Below, piece by piece: positions 25,138 through 36,461 of a stretch of DNA of 64,000 bases (position 1 is the first letter of the stretch; every line of letters starts with the position of its first letter). The stretch comes from Bradyrhizobium sp. BTAi1. Lineage in GTDB: Bacteria > Pseudomonadota > Alphaproteobacteria > Rhizobiales > Xanthobacteraceae. A program made the position numbers and the translations under genes. The notes under the pieces are model-generated. The model did no database searches and was not told the DNA's origin. It worked only from the letters and a program-made list of their open reading frames with translations. The stretch covers positions 7,025,501 to 7,089,500 of the forward strand of contig NC_009485.1 in the NCBI RefSeq assembly GCF_000015165.1, read 5' to 3'.

Positions 25138-25653
25138 ATGATCGGGATTACGCTGACCGCCGACCAGATCCGCTCGGCCCCGCCGGAGGTGCGGCGCTGG
25201 ATCGAGCATCAGGTGCTCGCCAGCCTCGGGCTCGGCGCGGAGGCAGCGCCGGCGACGCCCGCACTGCCGGTGCCGGGTGCGCATCTCGTCGCCTGCACCG
25301 CCGATGACGCGGCCAAGATCCTGGCGCAGATCGAGGGCGTGCTGCCGGCGGTCAACGTGTTCTTCGAGTTCAGCCGTCCCGGCATCTCGCTCGGGCAGCC
25401 GCCGATCATGATGTTCCGCCTGATCGACATCCTGCATCATACCCGGCTGCAGAACATCGGCCAGGTGATGGCCTCGCTGGAGATGATCAACAAGGCGCTG
25501 ATCGACGCCAGGAACGATCCGTCAGCACGGTTCTGCGGCTTCGACCATGAAGGCCACTGCCTGATCGCCCCGGAAACCCAGCGCGCGATTGCCAGCGTCT
25601 GGCAGAGCGTCATCGCCAAGCAGCATGGCGTGGCCGAGGGCGAGGCGGCGTGA
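25138..25653 (+). CDS. Conserved-looking hypothetical protein
   Basis: 171 aa, ATG 25138 with AAAGGAGA upstream. Mixed helical protein beginning ITLTADQIRSAPPEVRRWIE, with a linker rich in Ala/Pro near residues 35-47 and a helical body (DDAAKILAQIEGVLPAVNVF). The end has FDHEGHCLIAPETQRAIASV. No membrane segment or known catalytic motif. A proper ribosome site and codon pattern make it a real gene; I do not know its function. Confidence 0.75.
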   Translation: MIGITLTADQIRSAPPEVRRWIEHQVLASLGLGAEAAPATPALPVPGAHLVACTADDAAKILAQIEGVLPAVNVFFEFSRPGISLGQPPIMMFRLIDILHHTRLQNIGQVMASLEMINKALIDARNDPSARFCGFDHEGHCLIAPETQRAIASVWQSVIAKQHGVAEGEAA

Positions 25654-25822
25654 GGCGGCACGGCGCAGCGATTGATGCCGCGCTTGTCCCAAAACGAAGC
25701 ACGGCCAGGGAAGCACGCCCAGGTCGGTTCAGCCATGCCTGTTCCGGGCGGCTCCGGCCTTGAGCCCGCCGGGATCGGTGCTACGATTCCGCCGTCGTTT
25801 CCGATCCCAAGGGAGATCGCCG

Positions 25823-26137
25823 ATGCCGCCCCGCCAGCGCCGATTGCTCCAGGTCCCCCTGTTCCGCCTGCTCGCGATCAACCTCGCGCTCGGCCTCGTC
25901 ATGGCCGTGGTGCTGGTCGGCGGCCTCCTGGCGCTCGATCCCTGGGGCCTGCGTCACCTGATCTTCGCCGACCATTCGCCTGGCGTCGCCATCGGCCTGC
26001 TGCTCGGCTCGTTCTTCGTCACCTTCGGCTCGACCGCGATGGGCACGGCGATCATGGCGCTCGGCGGCAGCGACGAGGATGACGGTCCGCAAGGCGGCCC
26101 GCGCGTACCAGCACGGGTGAAGGTGCGGAGGCGATAG
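25823..26137 (+). CDS. Small inner-membrane protein
   Basis: 104 aa from ATG 25823, preceded by AGGGAGA. Basic N-terminus (MPPRQRRLLQVPLFRLL), then two membrane helices (NLALGLVMAVVLVGGLLAL and GVAIGLLLGSFFVTFG) and a short acidic then basic cytoplasmic tail. No recognised family or partner; the neighbouring genes are unrelated small conserved proteins. Confidence 0.7.
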   Translation: MPPRQRRLLQVPLFRLLAINLALGLVMAVVLVGGLLALDPWGLRHLIFADHSPGVAIGLLLGSFFVTFGSTAMGTAIMALGGSDEDDGPQGGPRVPARVKVRRR

Positions 26138-26219
26138 AGGCGAGCTGTCGCCGCAACGGCGCTGCGCCTCCCTCCCCCTTGCATCGCCGCGACGGCCTTG
26201 GCTCAAGCGCGCACGCGCC

Positions 26220-26600
26220 TCACCAATGCCCCTTGCGCTTGTTCCAGGCGAACAGCACGTCGGCGAAGCGGTCGTAGCCGAACCGGGTCAGCGGGCGCAC
26301 CAGCGGGTTGCCGAACAGAGTCGCCAGCCAGCCTTCACCCGGCGTCAGCTTCCACAGCAGCAGCGCGACGTCGGCGCCGGTGATCAGCTGGCCGTCCTCG
26401 TCGGTCGCATGCAGCCGACGGCGGACGTCGTCGACATCGGCGCCGAAGCCGCGCAGCGCCTCCGGCTCCGCGTTAATGTCCCTGAACGCGACCCGTCCCG
26501 ACTTCACCAGCGCCAGCAGCTTGTTGCGCTGCCAGTCGATGCCGGCGTCGCAGACCGGGCAGCGCGTGTTGTACCAGATGGTGAGTTGCGGCATCGACAT
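26220..26600 (-). CDS. DUF393 (DCC family) thiol-disulfide protein
   Basis: 126 aa from MSMPQLTIWY at 26600 (ATG 26594 is equally possible; longer frame to 26714 is unlikely). The DCC-family signature YNTRCPVCDAGIDW gives a CxxC redox pair near the N-terminus, as in thioredoxin-fold proteins. The middle (VAFRDINAEPEALRGFGAD) and a C-terminal helix-rich part follow the DUF393 pattern. Predicted cytosolic redox role; the substrate is unknown. Confidence 0.8.
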   Translation of the reverse strand: MSMPQLTIWYNTRCPVCDAGIDWQRNKLLALVKSGRVAFRDINAEPEALRGFGADVDDVRRRLHATDEDGQLITGADVALLLWKLTPGEGWLATLFGNPLVRPLTRFGYDRFADVLFAWNKRKGHW

Positions 26601-26962
26601 CGGGGTCCAAGGTTTGCAGGATCCAGGCTTGGCGTTCTCAGGCTTGGGGATCTCAGGTTGGCGTTCATCAAGCTGACATGGAATCGGGCGCATGGGGGCA
26701 TGCCGATCCGGCAAAATCGAGGAGTCCGCATGCGGCCGCAGGGTCGAAAATCCGGCCCGTGATCACCATATCGACGGGGTCTCAGCGGGCCCGCACCGCG
26801 CCGCGCGATGCTCTCGTGACGGTGCCGGTTGCGGCAAGGCATCGCCGCCACGGCGGCGACCGTCGCCGGCTGCGTCCTTAACCATTCTCTTCCGCAAAAT
26901 CGATGAGCAGACCGGCGTCCGTTCACGTTGACGCGGCGCTTCTGATCCTGGAAAAGCCCCCC

Positions 26963-27199
26963 ATGGCAAAGAAACCCGGCTCCAATCCCAAAGGCGAATT
27001 CGCCTTCTTCAACGTGACCTATGAGGACGGCTCGCAGCGCTCCAACCGGCGCGTCCCGGCCGAGCTGCTCGGCGGCCTCGACGGCGACGAGCCCGCGCGC
27101 GGCTTCATCATGGAGCAGGACCGCGACATCGCCGAAAAATCCGGCCGCCCGCCACTGCAGATCAAGTCGCTGGAGCGCGTCGGGGCGAAGAAGAAGTAA
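26963..27199 (+). CDS. Small conserved hypothetical protein
   Basis: 78-aa basic protein from ATG 26963: MAKKPGSNPKGEFAFFNVTY, then EDGSQRSNRRVPAELLGG and a basic tail ERVGAKKK. Soluble and without cysteine. I believe related small proteins occur in Bradyrhizobium, but no function is known to me. The frame is open upstream to 26903, yet those codons lack a ribosome site. Confidence 0.65.
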   Translation: MAKKPGSNPKGEFAFFNVTYEDGSQRSNRRVPAELLGGLDGDEPARGFIMEQDRDIAEKSGRPPLQIKSLERVGAKKK

Positions 27200-27205
27200 C
27201 TTCAC

Positions 27206-27460
27206 GAGCGGCCATAGGGTGGGCAAAGCGCGCAGCGCGTGCCCACCATAAGCTGCCGGCCGCGAGGCGCGGTGGGCACGGCGCGCGACAGCATCCCCAG
27301 CACGGCCATCATGCCAGCGCCTTTGCCCACCCTACGGCAGCAGCCTTCCGCGAAGCATGCTCTCAATCGGGTGACGCGTCATGGCCGGGCTTGTCCCGGC
27401 CATCCACGTCTTCGGACGCGGCACGATTTGGATGCCCGGGACGAGCCCGGTCATGGCAAC
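27206..27460. repeat. Cluster of Bradyrhizobium-type palindromic intergenic repeats
   Basis: Two repeat units. In 27213-27345 TAGGGTGGGCAAAGCGCGCA is answered by TTTGCCCACCCTACG, with inner GTGCCCACC/GGTGGGCAC arms. In 27378-27460 CATGGCCGGGCTTGTCCCGG is followed by ATGCCCGGGACGAGCCCGGT. These are multi-copy palindromes, not genes. Confidence 0.75.
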
Positions 27461-27486
27461 GTGGGTAGATCTTCACCTACCGCCGA

Positions 27487-28383
27487 TCACGCCGCCTCAC
27501 GATCCGGCTCCCTGACAGGCGGAGCGGCCGACCTGCCTCGCCCCATCTCCCTCGGCCGGTTGATCAGGCTGACCAGCGTGTAGCTGATGATCAGCAGCAG
27601 GAACCATGAGCCGAGCTTGGCCGGCGACACCATGGTCCAGCCATGCGCCTGCTGCGGATAGAGCCAGACCCGTGTGAAAGTGCCGACGTTCTCCGACAGC
27701 CAGACGAACAGCGACACCAGGATCAGCCCGAGCAGCAACGGCATCGAGCGATGCACGCGCCAGACCTTGAAATGGACCGTGGCGAGCGCGAACAGCAGCG
27801 CGGCCCAGCCGAACAGCAGCAGCCTGCCGTCGAGCCCATAGTGGTCGGTGAAGAAGTTGAGATAGATCGCTGCACTCAAACCGATCAGCCAGCGCCGCGA
27901 CGGATGGCCGGTGAAGCGGAAATCGAACAGCCGCCAGACGCGGCAGAGATAGCTGCCGATGCAAGAATACATGAAGCCGGAAAACAGCGGCACGCCACTG
28001 ATCCGGATCAGGCTCGGCTCGGGATAGATCCACGAGCCGGTCGCGGTCTTGAACAGCTCCATGGCCGTGCCGACGAGATGATAGATCAGGATGATCTTGG
28101 CCTCCTCCCAGGTCTCCAGGCCCGCAGCCAGCAGCGTGGCCTGGACGGCGAGCATGCAGAGGAAGAGAAAGTCATAGCGCGCGAGCGGCGCATTCGCCGG
28201 ATAGAGCCGCCATGTCAGCAGCATCAGCGCCACCGCGATGCCGCCGAAAAGGCAGGCCCAAGCCTGCTTCACACCGAAGCGGAGGAATTCGTAGAGGAAG
28301 GCGGTCCAGGGCGTTTGCGCGGCGCGGGCAGCGAGACGTGCCTCGGCAGCGATGAAGGGGTGGAGGGGCGGCCAAGCGAACAA
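27487..28383 (-). CDS. DUF817-family integral membrane protein
   Basis: 298 aa with about seven or eight membrane helices. Family landmarks I recognise are FLYEFLRFGVKQAWACLFGG, LVGTAMELFKTATGSWIYPE, SGVPLFSGFMYSCIGSYLCR and NVGTFTRVWLYPQQAHGW. The DUF817 (YoaT-like) role is unknown; it lies in the inner membrane. It is divergent from the Hsp70-like gene, with which it shares a 148-bp upstream region whose AT content rises sharply on the Hsp70 side. Confidence 0.88.
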   Translation of the reverse strand: MFAWPPLHPFIAAEARLAARAAQTPWTAFLYEFLRFGVKQAWACLFGGIAVALMLLTWRLYPANAPLARYDFLFLCMLAVQATLLAAGLETWEEAKIILIYHLVGTAMELFKTATGSWIYPEPSLIRISGVPLFSGFMYSCIGSYLCRVWRLFDFRFTGHPSRRWLIGLSAAIYLNFFTDHYGLDGRLLLFGWAALLFALATVHFKVWRVHRSMPLLLGLILVSLFVWLSENVGTFTRVWLYPQQAHGWTMVSPAKLGSWFLLLIISYTLVSLINRPREMGRGRSAAPPVREPDREAA

Positions 28384-28531
28384 TCCCGAACCCCACCCGC
28401 AGGTGAGGATGCCGCAGATTGCATGCCCGGATCACGTTTGCACTGCAGCGAGGGATACATGTCTTAGTTTTCTTGCATCTTTGATCGACTCATACTTTAA
28501 GTTGCTCAAACGGACAAATTGAAAGGCTGCA

Positions 28532-31246
28532 ATGCCTGTACAGCGACTACCATTCATTCAATCTGTTAAGCTCGCAAACATTGATGAAAGCGAAGTGATC
28601 CCGACTGCCCTTTTCTATGACAATGGTCGAGCATTGGTTGGTCGGGAGGCAATCGAAAGGTGCACCTCCCCCGAAGCACTAATTGAAGACTTCAAAGTTG
28701 AACTAGGAAAGATTGATCCCGACAACCCCACCAAACGCTCTGCCTCGGCCGATAAATCACCTCGGCGCACCGCACTGGGCTTAGCCAAAGATTTTTTTGA
28801 AGAGACTCTTAAGAAAGTCGAGCGAGCTCTGGCCCTTCAAGGCCTCGAGCGTCCTACCAAGATCTTGATTGCCGAACCCCTATCATTGGCGGACAGCGAC
28901 AAAGCTACCGAAGCATGGCTCTCGAATTATCGGCGCGCAATCCGAAAAGTTCTGCAGAGCAGATTTACAGAGCTCGACTTCTTACCAGAGCCCTTCGCGG
29001 TCTATCAGTATTACCGGTACGGGTGTCGCCACCCCGTTGTCGCAGAAAGACGAAAGAACGTAGCTCTCGTTCTCGATTTTGGCGGAGGAACCTTCGACGT
29101 CTCAGTGGTCGAGAGCACCAAGGCTGGAGACATAAGCCAAACCGGAACAAACGCTCGACCGCTTGCGGCACGCTCAATCCCCGTTGGAGGCTTCTATATC
29201 AATAGAATAATTGCCAGCGATCTCTTATACAGCGCTCTTGCTAATAAAAACCACAAGGCCGATCTTTCAAAGGCACTTACACTTTACTCCGACATAAAAA
29301 ATGCAGACGATGAACACCTCTCGATATATAATGAGCGGCAACGGGCCTTCTTTAGAAACCACAAGATTTTATTGCAAGATGTCGAGCGGGCGAAGGTCGC
29401 GATCTGCAAGAGCATCGCGAACTGGTCTCTCAATGCAAATCTAGTCGGTGTTGGAACATACCCAATATCTGTACCTACCGATCCTTTTACTCGGGACGGA
29501 CCGATTGCAACGCTTAGACTCGATGCCAGCGACCTCAGAAGCAAGTACGAAGAGAAAATCTGGTCTCCGAAGCTTAAACAAGCAATAACGAGCACTATTG
29601 CTGGCGCACGGTCCGAGTTGAAAGGACAGGAAATCAACATTGTTCTGCTGTCAGGCGGCTCATCCAACATTAGGTGGCTTCGCCCTCTAATTGAACGAGA
29701 TCTCATAAAAGAGCTGCCCGACGCTCAAGTTCTCGAACTGACCGAGAGCTTCCAGGAAATTGTTGCCAAAGGTCTTGCGACAGAATGCGCGCGACGATTT
29801 CACAATGGCGGCCAAGGCGATTTCCGAGCAGTCACTTACAACCGATTATGCTTGGTACTGAGGCCGGACGACTCGGAAATGCAGATCAAGCGTTTTCGCC
29901 CTGCCGGGCACTTGTCCAACCGACTAGAATTGTCGGACGAGGGCGTCCTTCTACCTTCAGCCAGCAGCCTGAGAGGTTTAATTGGACAGCCTATAAGATG
30001 GAAAGTTCACCTCGATAGACCGCCCAAGCGTCACCTAGAATACTACTTCCTGCGATCATCGTTTGACATCGATGATCACGTCGCTCTCTTTAACGTCGAG
30101 AATAAGAAGGTCTTCACGCCCAATAAAACAACGTTTCAGCAAAACATAGAGGTTGAGCTAACGATCCGCGAAGATGGAACAGCCGAACCTCGATTTATAT
30201 ACCACAAGGGAGCTGCATCAGAAACGTCGGTGTCCGGACGTCCATTCTTTCTCGATATGACATTCGCCGCTAATGAAGCAGTCGGAGAGACATATCTCGG
30301 ATTTGACTTTGGAACAAGTACGTCTTCTTTCTCCTATGTAAGCAACAAGGAGATAGTTGAGATAGAGGAACGGAGCACCTACTCTGGCTGGCGCGAGCTC
30401 AGCGAACTAATCAACGATCTTCCCTATGCCGCAGCAGCACCTCTCGCGAAGTATCTCTCAGAAATGGACAATCAAAAGCGGAACGACCGAGGGCGGGAAG
30501 CCGTGGAGGCCTTGCTTACTGTCGCCGCGTATACTGCATACGCCGAATATTGCGCGGTTTCTTCTCAGAGATCCGGTCACTTCAAGGGCTTTGCTCACCG
30601 CTCTGCTGGTCCGCTTTGGGGGTTACTCCGAAACCTTTCCCAGACCGAGTTAAAAATCTCGACTCCCATTCGCGATCTATTCTCCGGACCAAATTACTCC
30701 CAGTTCAACACTTGGATCGATGAAATCGCGAAGGCGAAACATGGCAAGGATTTTCAGATCGATTTTGTCTCCCTCCTCGGACATCTAGGCAACATCCTCA
30801 AGCGAATGCTTTCACACTCATTCATTGGAGTGTTCGAATCAGTTACGCCGAAGCGATTTTCGCGAGGGCAGTTTCACGGAATTTTTCGGATACTGAATGG
30901 GCCCTCACGCACATTTATCAATGTTCTAGAATACGAAGGACACGAAGCGTTCGCAGACGCAGATGTTTTCCTTGTTGACCCAGAAGCGGGAACGGCGCTG
31001 AGCTTGTCACCACTATTTATCTGGGGACTGAATGACTTGAATCAACATGAAGAACCCGAGCTGTTCGAATACGATAATGTAAAGGGAGATCTGTTTTCGT
31101 TCAAAGGGATACAGATCCGTTCAGAGTACGTCGTAGATGCCAACTCAACTCTTCAAGAAATTTGGTCCCGACTAAAAGCCATGAGGGAAGGAGATCAGCC
31201 GCTGCCTGAACTGACAGATCTTAGTTTCCGAAATAGAAGCAGCTGA
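28532..31246 (+). CDS. Large Hsp70/actin-fold ATPase with permuted phosphate-binding motifs
   Basis: 904 aa, start ATG 28532 with GAAAGG upstream and an in-frame stop four codons before it, so the N-terminus is real. It begins at the strand that in DnaK follows the phosphate-1 loop (EVIPTALFYDNGRALVGREA). Phosphate-2 is LVLDFGGGTFDVSVVE (179-194) and the adenosine motif is VLLSGGSSNI (371-380). A beta-rich region follows (about 430-580). Then at 588-604 comes YLGFDFGTSTSSFSYVS, which looks exactly like the missing phosphate-1 loop, followed by about 300 helical residues. The gene is visibly AT-richer than its neighbours, standing alone between DUF817 and rpoD, so probably acquired. ATPase or chaperone-like; partner unknown. 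Confidence 0.85.
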   Translation: MPVQRLPFIQSVKLANIDESEVIPTALFYDNGRALVGREAIERCTSPEALIEDFKVELGKIDPDNPTKRSASADKSPRRTALGLAKDFFEETLKKVERALALQGLERPTKILIAEPLSLADSDKATEAWLSNYRRAIRKVLQSRFTELDFLPEPFAVYQYYRYGCRHPVVAERRKNVALVLDFGGGTFDVSVVESTKAGDISQTGTNARPLAARSIPVGGFYINRIIASDLLYSALANKNHKADLSKALTLYSDIKNADDEHLSIYNERQRAFFRNHKILLQDVERAKVAICKSIANWSLNANLVGVGTYPISVPTDPFTRDGPIATLRLDASDLRSKYEEKIWSPKLKQAITSTIAGARSELKGQEINIVLLSGGSSNIRWLRPLIERDLIKELPDAQVLELTESFQEIVAKGLATECARRFHNGGQGDFRAVTYNRLCLVLRPDDSEMQIKRFRPAGHLSNRLELSDEGVLLPSASSLRGLIGQPIRWKVHLDRPPKRHLEYYFLRSSFDIDDHVALFNVENKKVFTPNKTTFQQNIEVELTIREDGTAEPRFIYHKGAASETSVSGRPFFLDMTFAANEAVGETYLGFDFGTSTSSFSYVSNKEIVEIEERSTYSGWRELSELINDLPYAAAAPLAKYLSEMDNQKRNDRGREAVEALLTVAAYTAYAEYCAVSSQRSGHFKGFAHRSAGPLWGLLRNLSQTELKISTPIRDLFSGPNYSQFNTWIDEIAKAKHGKDFQIDFVSLLGHLGNILKRMLSHSFIGVFESVTPKRFSRGQFHGIFRILNGPSRTFINVLEYEGHEAFADADVFLVDPEAGTALSLSPLFIWGLNDLNQHEEPELFEYDNVKGDLFSFKGIQIRSEYVVDANSTLQEIWSRLKAMREGDQPLPELTDLSFRNRSS

Positions 31247-31269
31247 AGCGGCTCGATTAAAAAATCACC

Positions 31270-31310
31270 GAAATAAAAAAGCGGACCTTTCGGCCCGCTG
31301 CTTTATATTG
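31270..31310. terminator. Bidirectional terminator between the Hsp70-like gene and rpoD
   Basis: AGCGGACC (31280-31287), loop TTTC, GGCCCGCT (31292-31299) with one mismatch. An A-run at 31270-31280 becomes a T-run on the minus strand, so it mainly ends the rpoD transcript and perhaps the convergent Hsp70-like one. Confidence 0.7.
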
Positions 31311-31359
31311 ACGGTGGTCCGGGTCAAGCCCAGGAATTACGACTAAGATCGCGCGTCAA

Positions 31360-33468
<2,109 letters not shown>

Positions 33469-33877
33469 TCATTGCTCCCGAAACGCGCCCGCTCCGCCTG
33501 TGGCATCTTCGCCCTTGGCATCGCGGCGCCCGCCTGCTCTACTCAAACTGTTCTCGACGCGGAAAGGGCGGCGCACATTTGAAGTCGCCACCCCCTATCT
33601 CTGTCGCTGGTGTCGTCCCGTTCTGGACCGGCGCGCGTTTCTTGCAAAAGCGATACCGGTTTTGCAATCGCATGCGGCGCGTAAACTTTACGACGCGGCG
33701 TCCGACGGCCAACCGACCCCTCACTTGCACAAAATGCCCTGGACCTCTTAAACTTCGATTAACCCTGTTTTTGCAGCCAAACCATGGATTTGGCGAGTCT
33801 TTTCGCATGGCCCGGAACCCGCTCGCGCGGACCGGACCGGAATGTGCTCCTCGACGCGAGCGCGCTGCGCGCCAGCT
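33469..33877. other. dnaG-rpoD intergenic region
   Basis: 409 bp without a gene. TTGCAAAA (33642-33649) is inverted as TTTTGCAA (33660-33667). The length suggests an rpoD promoter region rather than pure read-through from dnaG, but I cannot place -35/-10 boxes with confidence. Confidence 0.45.
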
Positions 33878-35893
33878 CTACACGTTGCGGTTGGTGCGTC
33901 CGGACAGCTCCCCGAAGCCCTCGACCAGCGCCTCGGTGCCGTCGATCTCGGCCATCCTGGCCTTCACGTCCCTCAACCAGCCCATATTCGGCTCGCTCGG
34001 CTCCTCGCCCAGCGCCAGCTCGGCATCCTTCAATTCCCTAAGTAATGAGTGCCATTGCCGATGCAAGGTAACGAGCTGATGCCATGTCGCAAGAACGTCA
34101 TCGCGCGCCGCGCCGGGCCGCGCCGCCCACACCGCAGCGGTCGTGATCGCCCGCTCAACCCGTTGAAGAAGCTCTGAAAAACCGGAGTTCTCCAGATCGG
34201 CGCGCATCTTCTCGGCCTGCTCGTCCGGGTCCGGCGAATGGTGATGATCATGGGCGAAGGCGGCGATGATCGCAGCCCGCAGCTTGTGCGCCTCGGGATG
34301 GGCGAGCTCCAGCGCGGCGACCTCCTCGAGATGGTCGTGCAGCAGCCAGGGATGGTTAATCAGGCATTGCAGGATCAGCGCCTCGCGGCGCGAGATCGCC
34401 GAGCGCTGGCCGCGCATGATCGGGCTCATGGCGAGCTGCGGGCTCGCCGCCATATAGGGGCCGCGGGCCATCGCAGGGCCTGTGGATGGCGCTCCGCCGC
34501 GCCGGCCCTTGCCGCCGCCCCCTGTGGATAACCGGCCCGGCTGTCCGGAACCGGGACTGCGGACGCCGAAACGGCGTCCTGATTCGGCACCATAGCCGCG
34601 GCCGAAGCCCCGTCCGCCCTCGGGGGCGAACGCCCGGTACAGCCGCTCGGTGAGGTCCTGCTTGTAGTAGCGGCGCACCACCTCGTCGCGGATGCTGTTG
34701 GTGAGCTCGCCGATACGCGCCTCCAGCGCGGCGCGGCGCTCCGGCGTGGTGAAACTGCCGCCTTCGATCTCCCGCGACCAGATCACCTCGGCGAGCGGCT
34801 TGGCCACCGCCAGCACCTCCTCGACCGCGCCACGGCCGCCGGTGCGGACGAGGTCGTCGGGGTCCTGGCCCTCCGGCAGCAGCGCGAAGCGCAGGCTCTT
34901 GCCGGGCTGCAGATGCGGCAGCGCGAGGTCGGCGGCACGATAGGCGGCCTTCTGGCCGGCGCGGTCGCCGTCGAAGCACAGGATCGGCTCGTCGACCATT
35001 TTCCAGATCAGCGCCAATTGGCTCTCGGTCAGCGCGGTGCCGAGCGGCGCCACGGCGCCGGCAAAGCCGGCCGCCACCAGCGCGATGACGTCGACATAGC
35101 CCTCGACCACGATCATCGGCGCGCCATTATGCGCGGCCTGGCGGGCGCTCTGCAGGTTGTAGAGATTGTCGCCCTTGTGAAAGAGCGGCGTCTCCGGCGA
35201 GTTCAGATATTTCGCCGGCACGTCCTTCTGCAGCGCGCGGCCACCGAAGGCGATGACGCGGCCGCGGAGATCGGCGATCGGGAACATCACGCGGTCGCGG
35301 AAGCGGTCATAGGGCACCGGGATGTCGTCGCCGCCGACCAGCAGCCCGGCTTCGACCATGTCGTTCACCGGCACGCCCTGGGCGCCGAGAAATTCCTTCA
35401 GGCCGAAGCGGTCCGGCGGCGCATAGCCGAGGCGGAACTGCAGCTGTGTCTGGGGCAGGATCGCGCGATCGGCGAGATAGCCTCGCGCCCGCGCGCCGTG
35501 GCGCGAGGCCAGGGTGTCGGTGAAGAACTTCGCCGCCAGCTCCATCACGTCATACAGCGTCTTGCGCTGCCGCTCCTGGCGCGCGGCGTCTGGCGTCACC
35601 GCCGGCAGCGGCAGGCCGGCGAGCGAGGCGAGCCGCTCGACGGCCTCGGGGAACGAGCAGCCCTCGGTCTCCATCACGAAGTCGAAGATGTTGCCGTGCT
35701 TGCCGGAGGAGAAGTCGTGGTAGAAGCCCTTCTGGTCGTTGACGTAGAAGGACGGCGTCTTCTCCTGCTGGAACGGCGACAGCCCCTTCCACTCGCGCCC
35801 GGCCTTTTTGAGCTTCACGCGCTTGCCGACGACATCCGAGACCGGAAGCCGGGCGCGCAGCTCATCGAGAAATTGCGGCGTGAAGCGGGCCAT
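33878..35893 (-). CDS. dnaG: DNA primase DnaG
   Basis: 671 aa primase that makes RNA primers at the replication fork. The N-terminal CHC2-type region (1-100), TOPRIM-containing catalytic core (IVVEGYVDVIALVAAGFAGA, PLGTALTESQ, LCFDGDRAGQKAA) and a C-terminal helicase-binding region are in the usual order. All four zinc ligands of the CHC2 finger are replaced: S39, Q42, D60 and S63 where CxxH and CxxC stand in E. coli (LSPFQQEKTPSF, YHDFSSGKHG). The flanking fold residues are kept, so the domain is probably folded without zinc. The linker near 430-480 is Gly/Arg-rich. Confidence 0.96.
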   Translation of the reverse strand: MARFTPQFLDELRARLPVSDVVGKRVKLKKAGREWKGLSPFQQEKTPSFYVNDQKGFYHDFSSGKHGNIFDFVMETEGCSFPEAVERLASLAGLPLPAVTPDAARQERQRKTLYDVMELAAKFFTDTLASRHGARARGYLADRAILPQTQLQFRLGYAPPDRFGLKEFLGAQGVPVNDMVEAGLLVGGDDIPVPYDRFRDRVMFPIADLRGRVIAFGGRALQKDVPAKYLNSPETPLFHKGDNLYNLQSARQAAHNGAPMIVVEGYVDVIALVAAGFAGAVAPLGTALTESQLALIWKMVDEPILCFDGDRAGQKAAYRAADLALPHLQPGKSLRFALLPEGQDPDDLVRTGGRGAVEEVLAVAKPLAEVIWSREIEGGSFTTPERRAALEARIGELTNSIRDEVVRRYYKQDLTERLYRAFAPEGGRGFGRGYGAESGRRFGVRSPGSGQPGRLSTGGGGKGRRGGAPSTGPAMARGPYMAASPQLAMSPIMRGQRSAISRREALILQCLINHPWLLHDHLEEVAALELAHPEAHKLRAAIIAAFAHDHHHSPDPDEQAEKMRADLENSGFSELLQRVERAITTAAVWAARPGAARDDVLATWHQLVTLHRQWHSLLRELKDAELALGEEPSEPNMGWLRDVKARMAEIDGTEALVEGFGELSGRTNRNV

Positions 35894-35998
35894 CAGCGGG
35901 GTGATCGTCCTGTGCCAAACGGGTAGGCTTATATGGGCGAGCCCGGCCTGTCCGGCAATCGCTGCCTTGGTCCGGGCTTATCCGCCCTATGCACAGGC

Positions 35999-36397
35999 TC
36001 ACGGCGCCAGAAAGCGGCCCGAGGCGATGCGGGCGGCCGCGTCGACCGGCCAATTATAGACATAGGTCCAGGCCTCGCGGGCCGTGCCGTCGGCGAGCGT
36101 GACCTCGAGGCGCTGCCGCAGATATTCGGTCGGCGGCGCAAAGCCCTCGCCGCAGGCCTCGTACATGTCGAATTCGCGCAGCATCGGCGCAGGCTGACGC
36201 AGCCGGAACAGCTCGCCATGGACGAGGTCGGCCGCGTCATCCGACAGCACCAGGCCGGGATAATGCTGGATGCGGTAGAGCCGGCCGCGGCAGCTGGCTT
36301 CACCGACGAAATCGGCATTGGCGGCGAGCAGCCGCGCCATCGGATGGTCGAAGCCGCGCATGAGCGTGCCGTAGACGAAGAGCAGGTCGGAGGTCAT
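35999..36397 (-). CDS. Gamma-glutamylcyclotransferase-fold protein (AIG2-like)
   Basis: 132 aa. The N-terminal FVYGTLMRGFDHPMARLL carries the YGTLxxG substrate loop, and VHGELFRL with the acidic residue in MLREFDMYEACGE matches the family's active region. The end has TYVYNW. Enzymes of this fold cyclise gamma-glutamyl amines to 5-oxoproline in glutathione or gamma-glutamyl metabolism. A single-domain cytosolic form. It follows the transglutaminase-like gene on the same strand 64 bp downstream. Confidence 0.82.
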   Translation of the reverse strand: MTSDLLFVYGTLMRGFDHPMARLLAANADFVGEASCRGRLYRIQHYPGLVLSDDAADLVHGELFRLRQPAPMLREFDMYEACGEGFAPPTEYLRQRLEVTLADGTAREAWTYVYNWPVDAAARIASGRFLAP

Positions 36398-36461
36398 GGC
36401 CCCTGCATAGCCCCGCGCGCCGCACGAGGCCAGCGCCGCGTCGGTCGCGCCGCCCCCGGGC

